A stretch of 64,000 nt of DNA from NCBI GenBank assembly GCA_021299035.1, contig JAJTGD010000005.1, positions 48,437 to 112,436 on the forward strand, in the 5' to 3' direction. The position numbers and the translations under genes are program-made. The notes beneath the pieces are model-generated. The model was given only the letters and a program-made list of their open reading frames with translations, did not search any database and was not told the origin of the DNA. Source of the DNA: Oxalobacteraceae bacterium (lineage in GTDB: Bacteria > Pseudomonadota > Gammaproteobacteria > Burkholderiales > Burkholderiaceae_D). Each line of letters starts with the position of its first letter. Within the stretch, counting starts at the first letter, position 1. Shown here piece by piece: positions 37,031 to 46,638 of this stretch.

Positions 37031-37492
37031 TCAAGCGGCGGGGGTAGTGTCAGAAGCCACCAGCAAGCTGCAGCGTAATTTTTCAATCAGAAGGGTATCG
37101 GTACTACCGCGCCACCAGCGCAGCGTGAGCGGCTTGTGTCGGGAGTGACCCACGATCACCAGATCAATCTTCAGATCGTTCGCCATTTGCTCGATCACGT
37201 TTACCGGCTCACCCACCTCCAAGTGCGGAATCACCGCTAACCCATTGCCGCTGAGCAGTGCCGCGCCGGCGTCGAGCTCTTTCGACATCTTTTCGCGCTC
37301 CGCGACCAGCCCCTCCTCTACGCTCATCACGGCGGCCGCAGCGAACTCGCCGACCAGCAGGTAGGGTGGCGGACTTACCACCGCCAACAGGTGCACTGTG
37401 GCGGACACCGGCAGCGACAGCCGTGCGCACTCGCGCAGCGCCGCCTGACTTTCGGGACTGCCGTTGTAGGCAACAAGAATGTTTTGGTACAT
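37031..37492 (-). CDS. Universal stress protein (UspA family)
   Basis: 153 residues. The start YQNILVAYNGSPESQAALRE and the ATP-binding loop IVGHSRHKPLTLRWWRGSTDTLL (G-2x-G-9x-G-S/T type) fit the nucleotide-binding Usp subgroup. The ribosome site GGAGG is ten bases before ATG and a TATACT -10 lies at 37517-37522 on the minus strand. It is monocistronic. Usp proteins help in starvation and stress; the exact role is unknown. Confidence 0.9.
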   Translation of the reverse strand: MYQNILVAYNGSPESQAALRECARLSLPVSATVHLLAVVSPPPYLLVGEFAAAAVMSVEEGLVAEREKMSKELDAGAALLSGNGLAVIPHLEVGEPVNVIEQMANDLKIDLVIVGHSRHKPLTLRWWRGSTDTLLIEKLRCSLLVASDTTPAA

Positions 37493-37560
37493 GCTCGCCT
37501 CCGATTCAGAACCTCGAGTATACGGGGGGGCGCGGCTGGCGGCGATTGGGGGTAGCGGCG

Positions 37561-37591
37561 AAAAAAAACCCGACTGGCTGAACCAGTCGGG
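37561..37591 (-). terminator. Intrinsic terminator of the small-RNA candidate
   Basis: Nine-base-pair stem CCCGACTGG / CCAGTCGGG (37569-37577, 37583-37591) followed by eight T on the minus strand. Confidence 0.9.
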
Positions 37592-37627
37592 CTTAAATCC
37601 ATCCTTTTTGGAAGGCTGGAGGAGACG
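37561..37627 (-). ncRNA. Candidate small RNA with C-rich 5' end and strong terminator
   Basis: A TATAGT -10 (37634-37639, minus strand) would start a transcript near 37627. It would run ACCCGTCTCCTCC..., a small imperfect hairpin, then the terminator CCCGACTGG-5-CCAGTCGGG with eight T residues (37561-37591). No open frame is seen. The CUCCUCC stretch is complementary to ribosome-binding sites, as in several proteobacterial regulatory RNAs. A second terminator upstream (37774-37812) isolates the unit from the box operon. The -35 is poor. This is inference from sequence signals. Confidence 0.45.
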
Positions 37628-38025
37628 GGTCAGACTATAGCAACGAGATTCCGCGACGTCCGCTTTCCATTTGTGATGCCAGATATAAACCTGATGAATG
37701 GATGAAAGTTTTTTATTTATTCACGGAAATAATTGCTAAATTAACTACGCCGCAGGGGGGGCAAGCCATGACGGAAAAAAATTAAACCCGCCACACTTGC
37801 ATGTGGCGGGTTCGGGTCTCCTCTCGCTCTTCCGGCGACAGATTTTTTTGGTGATGCGCGCGCATGATGCCGACGAATTGAAGCCCTGTCATCATGCATC
37901 GCACCAACGGGCCAAGGGCTTGATCTGTATGGATTTTTTTCAAACCAACAAATAACCTACGGGTCATTTGCTGCAAAATTAGCGCTCGGCCATCGACGTC
38001 GCAGGCCGCACATCGCGACGGGTGA
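37628..38025. other. Gap between uspA/small-RNA candidate and boxA
   Basis: This region contains the box-operon terminator (37774-37812) and an AT-rich stretch (37690-37745) that may carry promoters. A frame at 37782-38060 overlaps boxA and the terminator and is not considered a gene. Confidence 0.5.
37774..37812 (-). terminator. Intrinsic terminator downstream of boxA
   Basis: 11-bp stem AACCCGCCACA / TGTGGCGGGTT (37785-37795, 37802-37812) with a T-rich tail on the minus strand, 214 bp past the boxA stop. Confidence 0.85.
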
Positions 38026-39246
38026 TCAGTAGGTCTCGACGTGAAAGCGACCCTCATCAATCATTCGCGCATGTAGGGACGACCAGTCGATACCCGCGCC
38101 CTCTGCAATCTCGCGCAAGGCATCCATCACACCGGCCTCCATACCCTTCACGCCACAAATGTAAAAGTAAGTATCTGCCTGCAACACATCCGCGACTGCG
38201 GCAGCTGCATCGCGCAGTTTGTCTTGCACGTAGGTCTTGGGTTCTGCATCGACGCGCGAGAACGCGAGATGAATATCAATGAAGCTCGAAGGTAGCTTTC
38301 TCAAGGGACCAAAGTACGGTAACTCGCCAGGCCGACGCGCACCGAAGAACAACATCAGCTTGCCCTCGACTGCCGTACCCTGCGCCATCAAACGTCGACG
38401 GTACTCGGTCATCGCGCGCATCGGTGCTGCACCGGTACCGGTGCAGATCATCACGATATTCGAACCCGCATGATTCGGCATCAGGTAGTGCGCACCGAAT
38501 GGCCCAGTCACCTGCACGGTGTCACCCTTTTGCAAGTCGCACAGGTAGTTGGAGGCGACCCCACGTACCGATTTTCCGTCGTGATCGAGCAGCACACGCT
38601 TTACGGTTAACGACAGGTTGTTGTAGCCAGGTCGCTCGCCGTTCCGTGGGCTAGCCACTGAGTAGAGACGAAGATAATGCGGCCTGCCTGCCTCATCGGT
38701 GCCGGGCGGGATGATGCCGATGCTCTGACCTTCCAATACCGGAAAATGTGTCTGACCAAAATCCAGCACGATATGACGGATATCGCTCTCGGTATCCGCA
38801 TCGGTCAGACGAAAGTTTCCTGCAACCGTAGCGAGCACTGGCTGTTTGATGTCATACAGATTCAGACTCGGTTGCGCGGCAGACCAAGGCGCACTTGGCG
38901 AGGTAATCGATAGCGCAGCATTATGCTGTGGTGGTTGCTCTGCGCTTGCTACGGCAGCGGAAGCATCTAGTGGCTGCTGGGTAGGAAGCTCATCCCAACT
39001 GTATTGCTCCACCACGCTATACGCCGCAGACTTGGGCACCGTGCGCCAGTTATCAATCGAACCGGTCGGGCATGGTGGCAAGCAAGCATTGCAGCCATTA
39101 CAAATGCTCGCATCGACCACATAGTTACGATCATCATGCGAGATCGCATCAATCGGGCAAGTGTCCTCGCAGGTGTTGCAACGTATGCAGACCTCGGGAT
39201 CAATCAAGTGCTGACGTATCAGCACCTCGGCGTCAGTCGCACCCAT
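38026..39246 (-). CDS. boxA: Benzoyl-CoA 2,3-epoxidase reductase subunit BoxA
   Basis: 406 residues. BoxA passes electrons from NADPH to BoxB for epoxidation of benzoyl-CoA. Two 4Fe-4S clusters are ligated by Cys20/23/26/30 and Cys49/52/55/59. After a variable linker comes a ferredoxin-NADP reductase part with FAD motif [14 protein letters not shown] loop [12 protein letters not shown] and the C-terminal aromatic (HVETY). It follows boxB by 12 bp. Confidence 0.96.
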   Translation of the reverse strand: MGATDAEVLIRQHLIDPEVCIRCNTCEDTCPIDAISHDDRNYVVDASICNGCNACLPPCPTGSIDNWRTVPKSAAYSVVEQYSWDELPTQQPLDASAAVASAEQPPQHNAALSITSPSAPWSAAQPSLNLYDIKQPVLATVAGNFRLTDADTESDIRHIVLDFGQTHFPVLEGQSIGIIPPGTDEAGRPHYLRLYSVASPRNGERPGYNNLSLTVKRVLLDHDGKSVRGVASNYLCDLQKGDTVQVTGPFGAHYLMPNHAGSNIVMICTGTGAAPMRAMTEYRRRLMAQGTAVEGKLMLFFGARRPGELPYFGPLRKLPSSFIDIHLAFSRVDAEPKTYVQDKLRDAAAAVADVLQADTYFYICGVKGMEAGVMDALREIAEGAGIDWSSLHARMIDEGRFHVETY

Positions 39247-39258
39247 GAAACTCGCTCG

Positions 39259-40686
39259 TCAGTTGAAACGCACGTACTCGAAATCAATCGGCTGGCGATT
39301 GATACCAATCGGCGGCGGCGCAATCCAGTTTGCCATTTTTCCTGGCTCAACCACGCGCCCCATCAGCGAGGCCACATAGGCGCGATCTTCTTCCGTCGGT
39401 AGCCACTGGCGTGCATGCGCCTGCCACTCTGTCTCGGAAATGATTTGTCCTTGCGGCGACACCCGAAGACCAGCGAAGCTACCAATATGGCGGTTAAAGG
39501 CCTTGTGCGGCGCCTGCAAACGGAAAGACAAACCGGCTTTCTCGATGACCTTGTTCCAGCGGCCAATACCCGCGATCGAGTCCTTGATGTAATCATCGCG
39601 CAGTACTTCGTTCAGCGCATTCAGCATCGGCACTTCACGCTCAACCAATTTATCGCCCTGCACTTCCAGGATCTTGTAATGATCGCCCTTGAGTTGGTGA
39701 TCATCCGTGCGCTTGGTCTCTTCATAACGGCCTTTTATTCCGGTCGCATAGAAGGTCGCGGCATTGGAAGACTGATCAGCACCAAATAAATCAATCGTCA
39801 CGCTGAAATGGAAGTTAAGGTAACGCTGTAGGGTCGGCAGATCGATCACGCCGAGTTGACGCAGTTGCTCCGGGTCTTCGATACCGTGCTGCTTCATCAT
39901 CTCGCAGGTGCGTTGAATCGTGCGCGAAACGCCCGACTCGCCTACAAACATGTGATGCGCCTCTTCAGTCAGCATGAAACGGCAGGTACGCGAGAGCGGA
40001 TCAAAGCCGGACTCGGCCAGCGCGCATAACTGGAACTTGCCGTCACGGTCGGTGAAATAAGTAAACATGTAAAACGCCAGCCAATCGGGCGTTTCTTCAT
40101 TGAATGCCTGCAGGATGCGAGGATTGTCCTGCGAGCCGGAGTTACGATGCAGCAGTGCCTCGGCTTCTTCACGACCATCACGACCAAAATATTTGTGCAG
40201 CAGATACACCATGGCCCACAAATGACGACCTTCCTCTACATTAATCTGAAACAGATTACGCAGGTCGTACTGCGAGGGACAGGTCAAACCCAAGTGACGT
40301 TGCTGCTCGACCGATGCAGGCTCGGTATCACCTTGCGTAACAATAATTCGTCGCAGATTGGCACGGTGTTCACCCGGTACCTCTTGCCAAGCGGCCTCGC
40401 CTTTGTGCTCGCCAAAATTGACTTTACGATCCGCCTCGGCAGCGTTGAGGAAAATCCCCCAACGGTAGTCGGGCATCTTCACATGACCGAACTGCGCCCA
40501 GCCTTCCGGCGTGGTATTGATCGCGGTACGCAGATAGACATCAAAATTTTGTGAGCCATTCGGGCCCATCTCATTCCACCATTGCAGATAATTTGGCTGC
40601 CAGTGCTCGAGCGCGCGCTGCAAAGCACGGTCCTCCGAGAGGTTGACGTTATTCGGGATTTTTTCGCTGTAATCGATGGCGCTCAC
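39259..40686 (-). CDS. boxB: Benzoyl-CoA 2,3-epoxidase oxygenase subunit BoxB
   Basis: 475 residues from a GTG at 40686, chosen because AGGAG lies seven bases upstream. BoxB is a class I di-iron oxygenase that makes 2,3-epoxybenzoyl-CoA. The metal helices are visible: NVEEGRHLWAM and TEEAHHMFVGE (E-x-x-H type). The closing part WIAPPPIGINRQPIDFEYV is typical of the family. It sits between boxC and boxA in one minus-strand operon. Confidence 0.96.
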   Translation of the reverse strand: MSAIDYSEKIPNNVNLSEDRALQRALEHWQPNYLQWWNEMGPNGSQNFDVYLRTAINTTPEGWAQFGHVKMPDYRWGIFLNAAEADRKVNFGEHKGEAAWQEVPGEHRANLRRIIVTQGDTEPASVEQQRHLGLTCPSQYDLRNLFQINVEEGRHLWAMVYLLHKYFGRDGREEAEALLHRNSGSQDNPRILQAFNEETPDWLAFYMFTYFTDRDGKFQLCALAESGFDPLSRTCRFMLTEEAHHMFVGESGVSRTIQRTCEMMKQHGIEDPEQLRQLGVIDLPTLQRYLNFHFSVTIDLFGADQSSNAATFYATGIKGRYEETKRTDDHQLKGDHYKILEVQGDKLVEREVPMLNALNEVLRDDYIKDSIAGIGRWNKVIEKAGLSFRLQAPHKAFNRHIGSFAGLRVSPQGQIISETEWQAHARQWLPTEEDRAYVASLMGRVVEPGKMANWIAPPPIGINRQPIDFEYVRFN

Positions 40687-40807
40687 GCTATCTCCTGTTC
40701 GGACTGACCGATGTAATGAATGATGCAATTGATGACGATATTTCTCTGACCTAGTGACTTATCTGATCTTACGGGACAACTCAAGGTGTTTAGTCAATAC
40801 CAAAGCG

Positions 40808-42466
40808 CTAAACACGATCAAACTCGAATTTCGCTTTACTCCCAGTGCCGTAGACTTTCAGTGCACCTGATTCGCCGACTGCATTCGGGCGATTGAAGAT
40901 CCAATTCTGCCATGCAGACAGACGACCAAATACGCGCGTCGCCATGTTCTCTTGACCATTGAAGCGAAGGTTCGCCTCCATGCCGGTGAGCGCATCGGGT
41001 GACATGCTGGCGCGCTCTTCCAGTGCGAGACGAATCTCGTCATCCCAGTCGATATCATCAGGGTTCGCTGTGATCAAGCCGAGATCCATCGCTTTATCGG
41101 CATCGAGCGACTCACCGACCACTGCCTCCAACTGCTTGAGCTTGGCATCATCGTCATAGAAACGACGTGCCAAGCGCGTCTGGCCCGTGATCATGGGTAG
41201 TACACCGACATTCATTGCCGACAGAGTTAACGAGGGCGCTTCGTGCGGCGCGTCGGGTAAGGACAGCATGTAACTACGATCGGCGGCAAACGCGAGTTCA
41301 GCCAGGGTACCGACAAAGCATGATTCTTGATCAATCAGTGCAAACAAGCTGCGCGAGGAAACATCAATCCGCGCGAAGGTACGACGCAACATGCCAATGG
41401 TTTCGCGAACAAGCCAGTGCGAGTTGTGCGCCGCCATGCTGGCATCACACGCCAGCACATGATCGCGCTGACCCGCAGTTTTCAATATCCAGATACCCAG
41501 ATCGATTTCATTGGTGCGAAGATGCAGAATCGCGTCATCCAATTCGCGCGCCATCTGTAATGGCCACCAGTGAACACCAGCGGCCTCGATACCGGCGATG
41601 TCGCTGGGCTGCGGCACTGATGGCGCATGTATGGTGATGGTCGCGCTGCGCGCATCACGATCCAGCGCTACATCCACATACTGATAGCGCACGCCCTGCG
41701 CATTGAACTCGCGCTGTAGCGGTGTGAGTGACACGCCTTTCGCATCCGCCGGTCGATCACTTTTCGCGGCGAGCACACTGACGCGATCATGAACCGCCTG
41801 CGTGAATTGCGCCGGTTTAGCGATCTCATCCACCAGTCGCCAATCTTTGGCACGCTGGCCACGAATGCCTTCGGAGGTGGTGCAGAAAATATCGGCATGG
41901 TCATGCCGGACCTTGCGCTTGTCGGTCAGTCGCGTCAGCCCACCGGTACCCGGCAGCACGCCCAAGAGCGGCACCTCGGGCAGACTGACGGAAGAAGAAC
42001 GATCATCTACCAATAAAATCTCGTCACAGGCTGCAGCGAGTTCATAGCCGCCGCCAGCGCAAGCGCCGTTCACTGCGGCGAGAAACTTCAGCCCGGTGTA
42101 GCGACTGGAATCTTCCAGTCCGTTGCGGGTCTCATTGGTGAATTTGCAGAAATTGACCTTCCAGGCGTGGCTGGACTTCCCCAGCATGAAAATATTCGCG
42201 CCCGAGCAGAAGATGCGATCGAGGCCGCTGCCGATCACCACCGCGCGCACCTGCGGATGCTCGAAGCGGATGCGCTGCACCGCATCGTATAACTCGATAT
42301 CGACGCCCAGGTCATACGAGTTCAACTTCAACTTGTAGCCCTCGCGCAGCCCGCCATCTTCATCCACGGTCATGGTCAAAGTGGCGACTGTGCCGTCAAC
42401 GCTCAGCTTCCAATGCCGGTAACGATCTGGGGCGGTCTGATAGTCAACGACGAAGGGGGCGCTCAT
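40808..42466 (-). CDS. boxC: 2,3-epoxybenzoyl-CoA dihydrolase BoxC
   Basis: 552 residues. BoxC opens the epoxide ring, giving 3,4-dehydroadipyl-CoA semialdehyde and formate. It belongs to the crotonase superfamily and is a doubled protein: the first half has the oxyanion parts FCSGANIFML and NGACAGGGYELA and the SLPEVPLLGVLPGTGGL segment. The later half is degenerate. First gene of the boxCBA transcript, 122 bp ahead of boxB. Formate produced could feed the Fhs enzyme encoded at 58 kb, which is inference. Confidence 0.95.
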   Translation of the reverse strand: MSAPFVVDYQTAPDRYRHWKLSVDGTVATLTMTVDEDGGLREGYKLKLNSYDLGVDIELYDAVQRIRFEHPQVRAVVIGSGLDRIFCSGANIFMLGKSSHAWKVNFCKFTNETRNGLEDSSRYTGLKFLAAVNGACAGGGYELAAACDEILLVDDRSSSVSLPEVPLLGVLPGTGGLTRLTDKRKVRHDHADIFCTTSEGIRGQRAKDWRLVDEIAKPAQFTQAVHDRVSVLAAKSDRPADAKGVSLTPLQREFNAQGVRYQYVDVALDRDARSATITIHAPSVPQPSDIAGIEAAGVHWWPLQMARELDDAILHLRTNEIDLGIWILKTAGQRDHVLACDASMAAHNSHWLVRETIGMLRRTFARIDVSSRSLFALIDQESCFVGTLAELAFAADRSYMLSLPDAPHEAPSLTLSAMNVGVLPMITGQTRLARRFYDDDAKLKQLEAVVGESLDADKAMDLGLITANPDDIDWDDEIRLALEERASMSPDALTGMEANLRFNGQENMATRVFGRLSAWQNWIFNRPNAVGESGALKVYGTGSKAKFEFDRV

Positions 42467-42580
42467 AGGTCTCCCGATGCAATATCATGCTTTTAATCAA
42501 AGTACCGGCACTATATTGCGTACCGTTAGCTACGTCAATCCATCAGGCAGGAGGGTATTGCTGCTTCAACAACGGATTAA

Positions 42581-43480
42581 CTAGCGTGTGAGTTGCTCTC
42601 GCAGATACGCCAACGCCTGCACAGGCGGCATGGCGCTGGTATCCAGGGTCTGGTCGGCCTTCGAGTAGAACTGGGCACGGCTCTCCAAGATACGTTTTAG
42701 GTCGCCCATGGCTTCTCGGTTGCCCGCCATCGGGCGCCGGTCGCCTTGCGCCAGCACCCGGCTCATGTGCTCCTCCGGTGTCGCCTTCAACCACACCGTA
42801 TAGCAATGCGTCAGCAATAAATTGAAGGTCGCCGGTTCGGAAACAATGCCCCCGGGCGTTGCAATCACAGCGCGCGAATGGGCACGAATCACCTCCTCCA
42901 AGGCGCGCTGCTCGTAGCGGCGGTAGGCGGTCTGACCATAAAGCGCATGAATCTCAGCAATACCGCAGCCTGCCAGTGCCTCGATTTGCGACGACAGTTC
43001 AATAAAAGGCACGCCCAGCTCGGTGGCCAGCGCCTGACCCAGGCTGGACTTGCCGGCGCCACGCAGGCCGATTAACGCGATACGCTGGCGGCGCGTCGAT
43101 TCGCTGGTCGGCTGATCGAACAGCACGGCCAGCGCCGCGCGCGCCTTGGCTAATTCTTCGTCACTGCGGCCGCGCAGGGTCTCGCGGATCATCAGCCAAT
43201 CCGGTGATGAAGCAGCCTCGTCTCCCGTCATCTCGGCCAGCGAGCAGTTCAACACCACGGACAGTTGGCGCAGGAACTGGATCGACGCGTTGCCGACACC
43301 AGTCTCGACATTCGCGACATGTCGCTCCGAGACGTCGGCCAGCTTGGCCAGCGCTTTGCGGGTCAAGCCACGGCGCGCGCGCAACAAGCGCACGCGCTCA
43401 CCCAGCGCGCTGAGAAAGGGATCTTTGTCATGCGCCTCCGGGTGGGCGGTGGCGGGATCTGCGGGCTGAGTGGCTGGCAT
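42581..43480 (-). CDS. boxR: BoxR/BzdR-type regulator (HTH plus shikimate-kinase-like domain)
   Basis: 299 residues from the ATG at 43480. An XRE helix-turn-helix (~26-85: LGERVRLLRARRGLTRKALA, SERHVANVETG) is fused to a shikimate-kinase-like P-loop domain (IALIGLRGAGKSSLG, 134-148). In BzdR/BoxR this domain binds benzoyl-CoA and releases repression. It is divergent from the benzoate-CoA ligase gene and upstream of boxC, fitting control of both. Translations upstream of 43480 lack family features. Confidence 0.93.
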   Translation of the reverse strand: MPATQPADPATAHPEAHDKDPFLSALGERVRLLRARRGLTRKALAKLADVSERHVANVETGVGNASIQFLRQLSVVLNCSLAEMTGDEAASSPDWLMIRETLRGRSDEELAKARAALAVLFDQPTSESTRRQRIALIGLRGAGKSSLGQALATELGVPFIELSSQIEALAGCGIAEIHALYGQTAYRRYEQRALEEVIRAHSRAVIATPGGIVSEPATFNLLLTHCYTVWLKATPEEHMSRVLAQGDRRPMAGNREAMGDLKRILESRAQFYSKADQTLDTSAMPPVQALAYLREQLTR

Positions 43481-43519
43481 GGGTCGGCGATGGGGGCTTT
43501 CTTGACGCAAGCAAGATAG

Positions 43520-43552
43520 TGCACTTACACTTGTTCTGGCATGCATTATAAG
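43520..43552 (+). promoter_or_regulatory. Predicted promoter of benzoate-CoA ligase with TGCA half-sites
   Basis: CTTACA (43524-43529), 17 bp, TATAAG (43547-43552) form a promoter. TGCA occurs at 43520-43523 and 43542-43545, 22 bp (two helical turns) apart and touching both promoter elements. BzdR-type repressors are reported to use TGCA repeats, so these are candidate BoxR operators. Confidence 0.4.
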
Positions 43553-43620
43553 TTCGTAAAATAAAAAATACCAAGCTGCCGATACCCAGATGTCGGCAAT
43601 GGCCCGCACAGGAGACAACC

Positions 43621-45177
43621 ATGCAGAACGCTGCACCGCGACTGCCGCAGCGCTTCAACTTCGCTCAGCACCTGCTCACGCTGAACGAGGCACGGGGGGA
43701 CAAGATTGCCTACCGCGACGACCGCTGCGCGCTGAGCTACGCCGATCTCGCGCATCGCGTGCGGTGCTTCGCCGCCGGGCTGTTGGCCCATGGTCTGCAA
43801 GCGGAGCAGCGCGTGTTGCTAGTGATGCTCGACACCGTCGATCTGCCGGTGGCTTTTCTGGGGGCGCTTTACGCAGGCGTGGTACCGGTGCCAGTGAACA
43901 CCCTACTGACCGCCGATAACTACGGCTACATGCTGACCCACAGTGACGCAAAAATGATCGTCGTGTCGGATGCGCTGAGAGCGACTGTTGATCCAGCAGT
44001 ATCCGCCTGTGGCCACGACCTTAAAGTCGTCGTCTCTGGCGAGATCACGGATGCAAGAGATATTGCGTTTGCAAGCGTGCTGTCGCATCCGCCAATGCCA
44101 CAGTCGGCGGATACGCACGCCGACCAATTTGCATTCTGGCTGTACTCGAGCGGCTCCACCGGGCAGCCGAAAGGTACCGTTCATAGCCACGCCAACTTGT
44201 ACTGGACTGCCGAGTTGTTCGGCAAGCCGGTCCTCGGCCTCAATGAACACGATGTCGTCTTCTCGGCTGCCAAACTATTCTTTGCTTATGGCCTCGGAAA
44301 CGCACTCACTTTTCCGCTGTCGGTCGGCGCCACTGTCGTGTTAATGGCAGAACGCCCGACGCCAAACGCCGTATTCGAGCGACTGATACAACAGCAGCCA
44401 ACCGTGTTCTACGGCGTGCCAACCCTCTATGTCGCGATGCTGGCCGCCGATGCTTTGCCGGATCGCGGTCAACTCAAGTTGCGTCTTTGTGTCTCTGCGG
44501 GCGAGGCTCTGCCACGTGAGGTGGGTGAGCGATTCAGTGCGCAGGTCGGTTGCGACATTCTGGATGGTCTTGGCTCGACTGAGATGCTGCATATCTTTCT
44601 ATCGAATCGCAGCGGTGCCGTACGTTACGGCACTTCTGGCACGCCAGTGCCTGGCTACGAGATGGCGATACGCGATGAACATGGGCAACCGGTGGCTGTG
44701 GGTGATATCGGTGATCTCTATATCAAAGGCCCGAGCGCTGCGCTATTGTATTGGAATAGCCGCGATAAAAGTGCCGCGACTTTCCAAGGCGAGTGGGTAA
44801 AAAGCGGTGACAAATACACGGTCGATGCAGATGGCTATTTCAGCTATGCGGGACGCAGCGACGACATGCTGAAAGTGAGCGGTCAGTACGTGTCTCCGAT
44901 TGAGGTTGAATCTGCATTGATAGCCCATGATCGGGTGCTCGAATGCGCCGTAGTAGGACAAACGGATGTTGATGGCCTGACCAAGACAGTGGCCTATGTT
45001 GTTCTGCACGAATCCGATGCTGCAAGTGATGAGATGGCAACTACGTTGAAGGCCTTTGTCAAAAATCGACTTGCGCCATTCAAGTACCCGCGTGAGATTC
45101 ATTTCATTCGCGAACTACCAAAAACAGCGACCGGAAAAATTCAGCGTTTCAAACTCCGCGAGCAGGATGTCGGCTAA
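43621..45177 (+). CDS. Benzoate-CoA ligase
   Basis: 518 residues of the ANL adenylating family. It activates benzoate with ATP and CoA to benzoyl-CoA, the substrate of BoxAB. AMP-binding motif YSSGSTGQPKG (~177-187), the later GLGSTEMLHIFLSN, YSGRSDDML-like hinge (YAGRSDDMLKVSG) and the C-terminal catalytic Lys in LPKTATGKIQ are intact. GGAG lies upstream of the ATG. Its gene overlaps the next one, so hydrolase and ligase are co-translated. Substrate is inferred from the box context; the symbol (bclA/badA) is not certain. Confidence 0.92.
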   Translation: MQNAAPRLPQRFNFAQHLLTLNEARGDKIAYRDDRCALSYADLAHRVRCFAAGLLAHGLQAEQRVLLVMLDTVDLPVAFLGALYAGVVPVPVNTLLTADNYGYMLTHSDAKMIVVSDALRATVDPAVSACGHDLKVVVSGEITDARDIAFASVLSHPPMPQSADTHADQFAFWLYSSGSTGQPKGTVHSHANLYWTAELFGKPVLGLNEHDVVFSAAKLFFAYGLGNALTFPLSVGATVVLMAERPTPNAVFERLIQQQPTVFYGVPTLYVAMLAADALPDRGQLKLRLCVSAGEALPREVGERFSAQVGCDILDGLGSTEMLHIFLSNRSGAVRYGTSGTPVPGYEMAIRDEHGQPVAVGDIGDLYIKGPSAALLYWNSRDKSAATFQGEWVKSGDKYTVDADGYFSYAGRSDDMLKVSGQYVSPIEVESALIAHDRVLECAVVGQTDVDGLTKTVAYVVLHESDAASDEMATTLKAFVKNRLAPFKYPREIHFIRELPKTATGKIQRFKLREQDVG

Positions 45178-46018
45178 GCTCGACATCGATTGGCGCGGTC
45201 GAGAGATAGCTATCGAGTATCGCTGGATCGATGCGCCCGTTGCGGCCAATGCGGACGGTACGTTAAACGTAGAAGATACGGCCAATACAGATAACGCAAA
45301 CGATACGGCCGCCGAACAACCAGTCATGGTTTTTCTGCATGAGGGCTTGGGCTCGGTCTCTCTTTGGAAAGACTTCCCCGATCAACTGTGCGCGCGCATC
45401 GGGATGCGTGGTCTGGTGTACTCACGGCCGGGCTATGGCAAATCAACACCGCGTGCCCACGATGAGCATTGGGCTGCCGACTTCATGCATCGGCAGGCGT
45501 ATGAAGTATTGCCTTTACTGCTGGCGCAACTCGGCGTGCAAAACCCTTGGCTGTTCGGACATAGTGATGGTGCTTCGATCGCCCTGCTCTACGCAGCACA
45601 ATTCCCTTCAGCGCTGAAGGGGGCGATTGTGGTGGCACCCCATCTGTTCGTCGAGGACATCAGCATCCACAGCATCAAGCTGGCGCGCGAAGCCTATCTT
45701 CAACAAGGTTTGCGCGAGCGCTTGGCGCGCCATCATGATGATGTTGATTCCGCCTTCTTCGGCTGGAATGATGTCTGGTTATCGGAGGCTTTCGAACATT
45801 GGAACATCGAAACGATAGTACCTGCTATACGCTGTCCTCTGCTTGCGTTACAGGGCGAGCAAGATGAGTACGGTAGTCTGCACCAAGTACTGCGTATCCG
45901 TGAGTTACTTCCCTGTACCGAAGTGGTCACGCTGGCGAATTGCGGGCATTCACCCCATCGCGACCAAGCAGCTTCAGTGATGTCGGCAGTCGAGACATTT
46001 ATTCAACGCCAGCATTAG
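45167..46018 (+). CDS. Alpha/beta hydrolase of the box cluster
   Basis: 283 residues from the ATG at 45167, overlapping the ligase stop by 11 bases. The alpha/beta-hydrolase fold shows FLHEGLGSVSLWKDFP, nucleophile Ser133 in FGHSDGAS, acid in GEQDEYG and His in NCGHSPHRDQ. It may hydrolyse aromatic esters, or CoA thioesters to free the CoA pool; the substrate is not readable. The insert at ~28-50 is Asn/Asp/Thr-rich and unusual. Context argues for a role in benzoate metabolism. Confidence 0.85.
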   Translation: MSAKLDIDWRGREIAIEYRWIDAPVAANADGTLNVEDTANTDNANDTAAEQPVMVFLHEGLGSVSLWKDFPDQLCARIGMRGLVYSRPGYGKSTPRAHDEHWAADFMHRQAYEVLPLLLAQLGVQNPWLFGHSDGASIALLYAAQFPSALKGAIVVAPHLFVEDISIHSIKLAREAYLQQGLRERLARHHDDVDSAFFGWNDVWLSEAFEHWNIETIVPAIRCPLLALQGEQDEYGSLHQVLRIRELLPCTEVVTLANCGHSPHRDQAASVMSAVETFIQRQH

Positions 46019-46154
46019 GCGAATATTCAGCCAGTGCCAGGTGAGCATCGCAGCAACGCGCAGCGGAAACTGCAATCGCCGGTGCTCAATGAAGCTGCCG
46101 CCCCGGCCACGACGATTCTCGTACAATGCGCGCATCACCTAGCTTTGATCCCAC

Positions 46155-46613
46155 ATGCAGCCCGAATCGTTAAACAAACGTCTGGTCCTTCAGCTCGGCT
46201 ATGCCGGACTGATTCCCTTCTTTTTGATGACGCTAGGTGTTTGGACAGCAGACGCCACATGGATCGGCGACTTCGTCAAAGGACAGCTCGCCTATGCGAT
46301 GGTGATCCTGTCTTTTCTGGGTGGCGTGCACTGGGGGGTAGCGCTGTTATCGAATACGCTGCCAGAGGAAATATCGCGCAGAGCACTCACTTGGGGCGTC
46401 ACGCCCTCGCTGATTGCCTGGTGCGCGACGCTGTTCAGCGGTTTTGGTTTTGCGGTGATGATGGCTGGATTTATCGCAGCCCTGCAAGTCGATAAGCAGC
46501 TGTATCCCGCTTACGGCATGCCGGATTGGATGGTTCCCATGCGCAAGCGGCTGACCACGGTGGTGGTGCTGATGCTATTGCTGACCGTGATCGGCGCGAA
46601 TTTCCGGGGTTGA
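46155..46613 (+). CDS. DUF3429 membrane protein
   Basis: 152 residues with about five hydrophobic segments. The motif FLGGVHWGVAL with the following SRRALTWGVTPSLIAW fits DUF3429, a family of unknown function. It follows the benzoate genes by ~135 bp but no functional link is evident. Confidence 0.75.
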   Translation: MQPESLNKRLVLQLGYAGLIPFFLMTLGVWTADATWIGDFVKGQLAYAMVILSFLGGVHWGVALLSNTLPEEISRRALTWGVTPSLIAWCATLFSGFGFAVMMAGFIAALQVDKQLYPAYGMPDWMVPMRKRLTTVVVLMLLLTVIGANFRG

Positions 46614-46638
46614 GTCTTAACTCCGGTGACGACTCCGC

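Noticed and set aside
37782..38060. 92-residue minus-strand frame after boxA
   Set aside because: It overlaps the boxA 3' end in another frame and its last codons form the terminator hairpin; no ribosome site or family.
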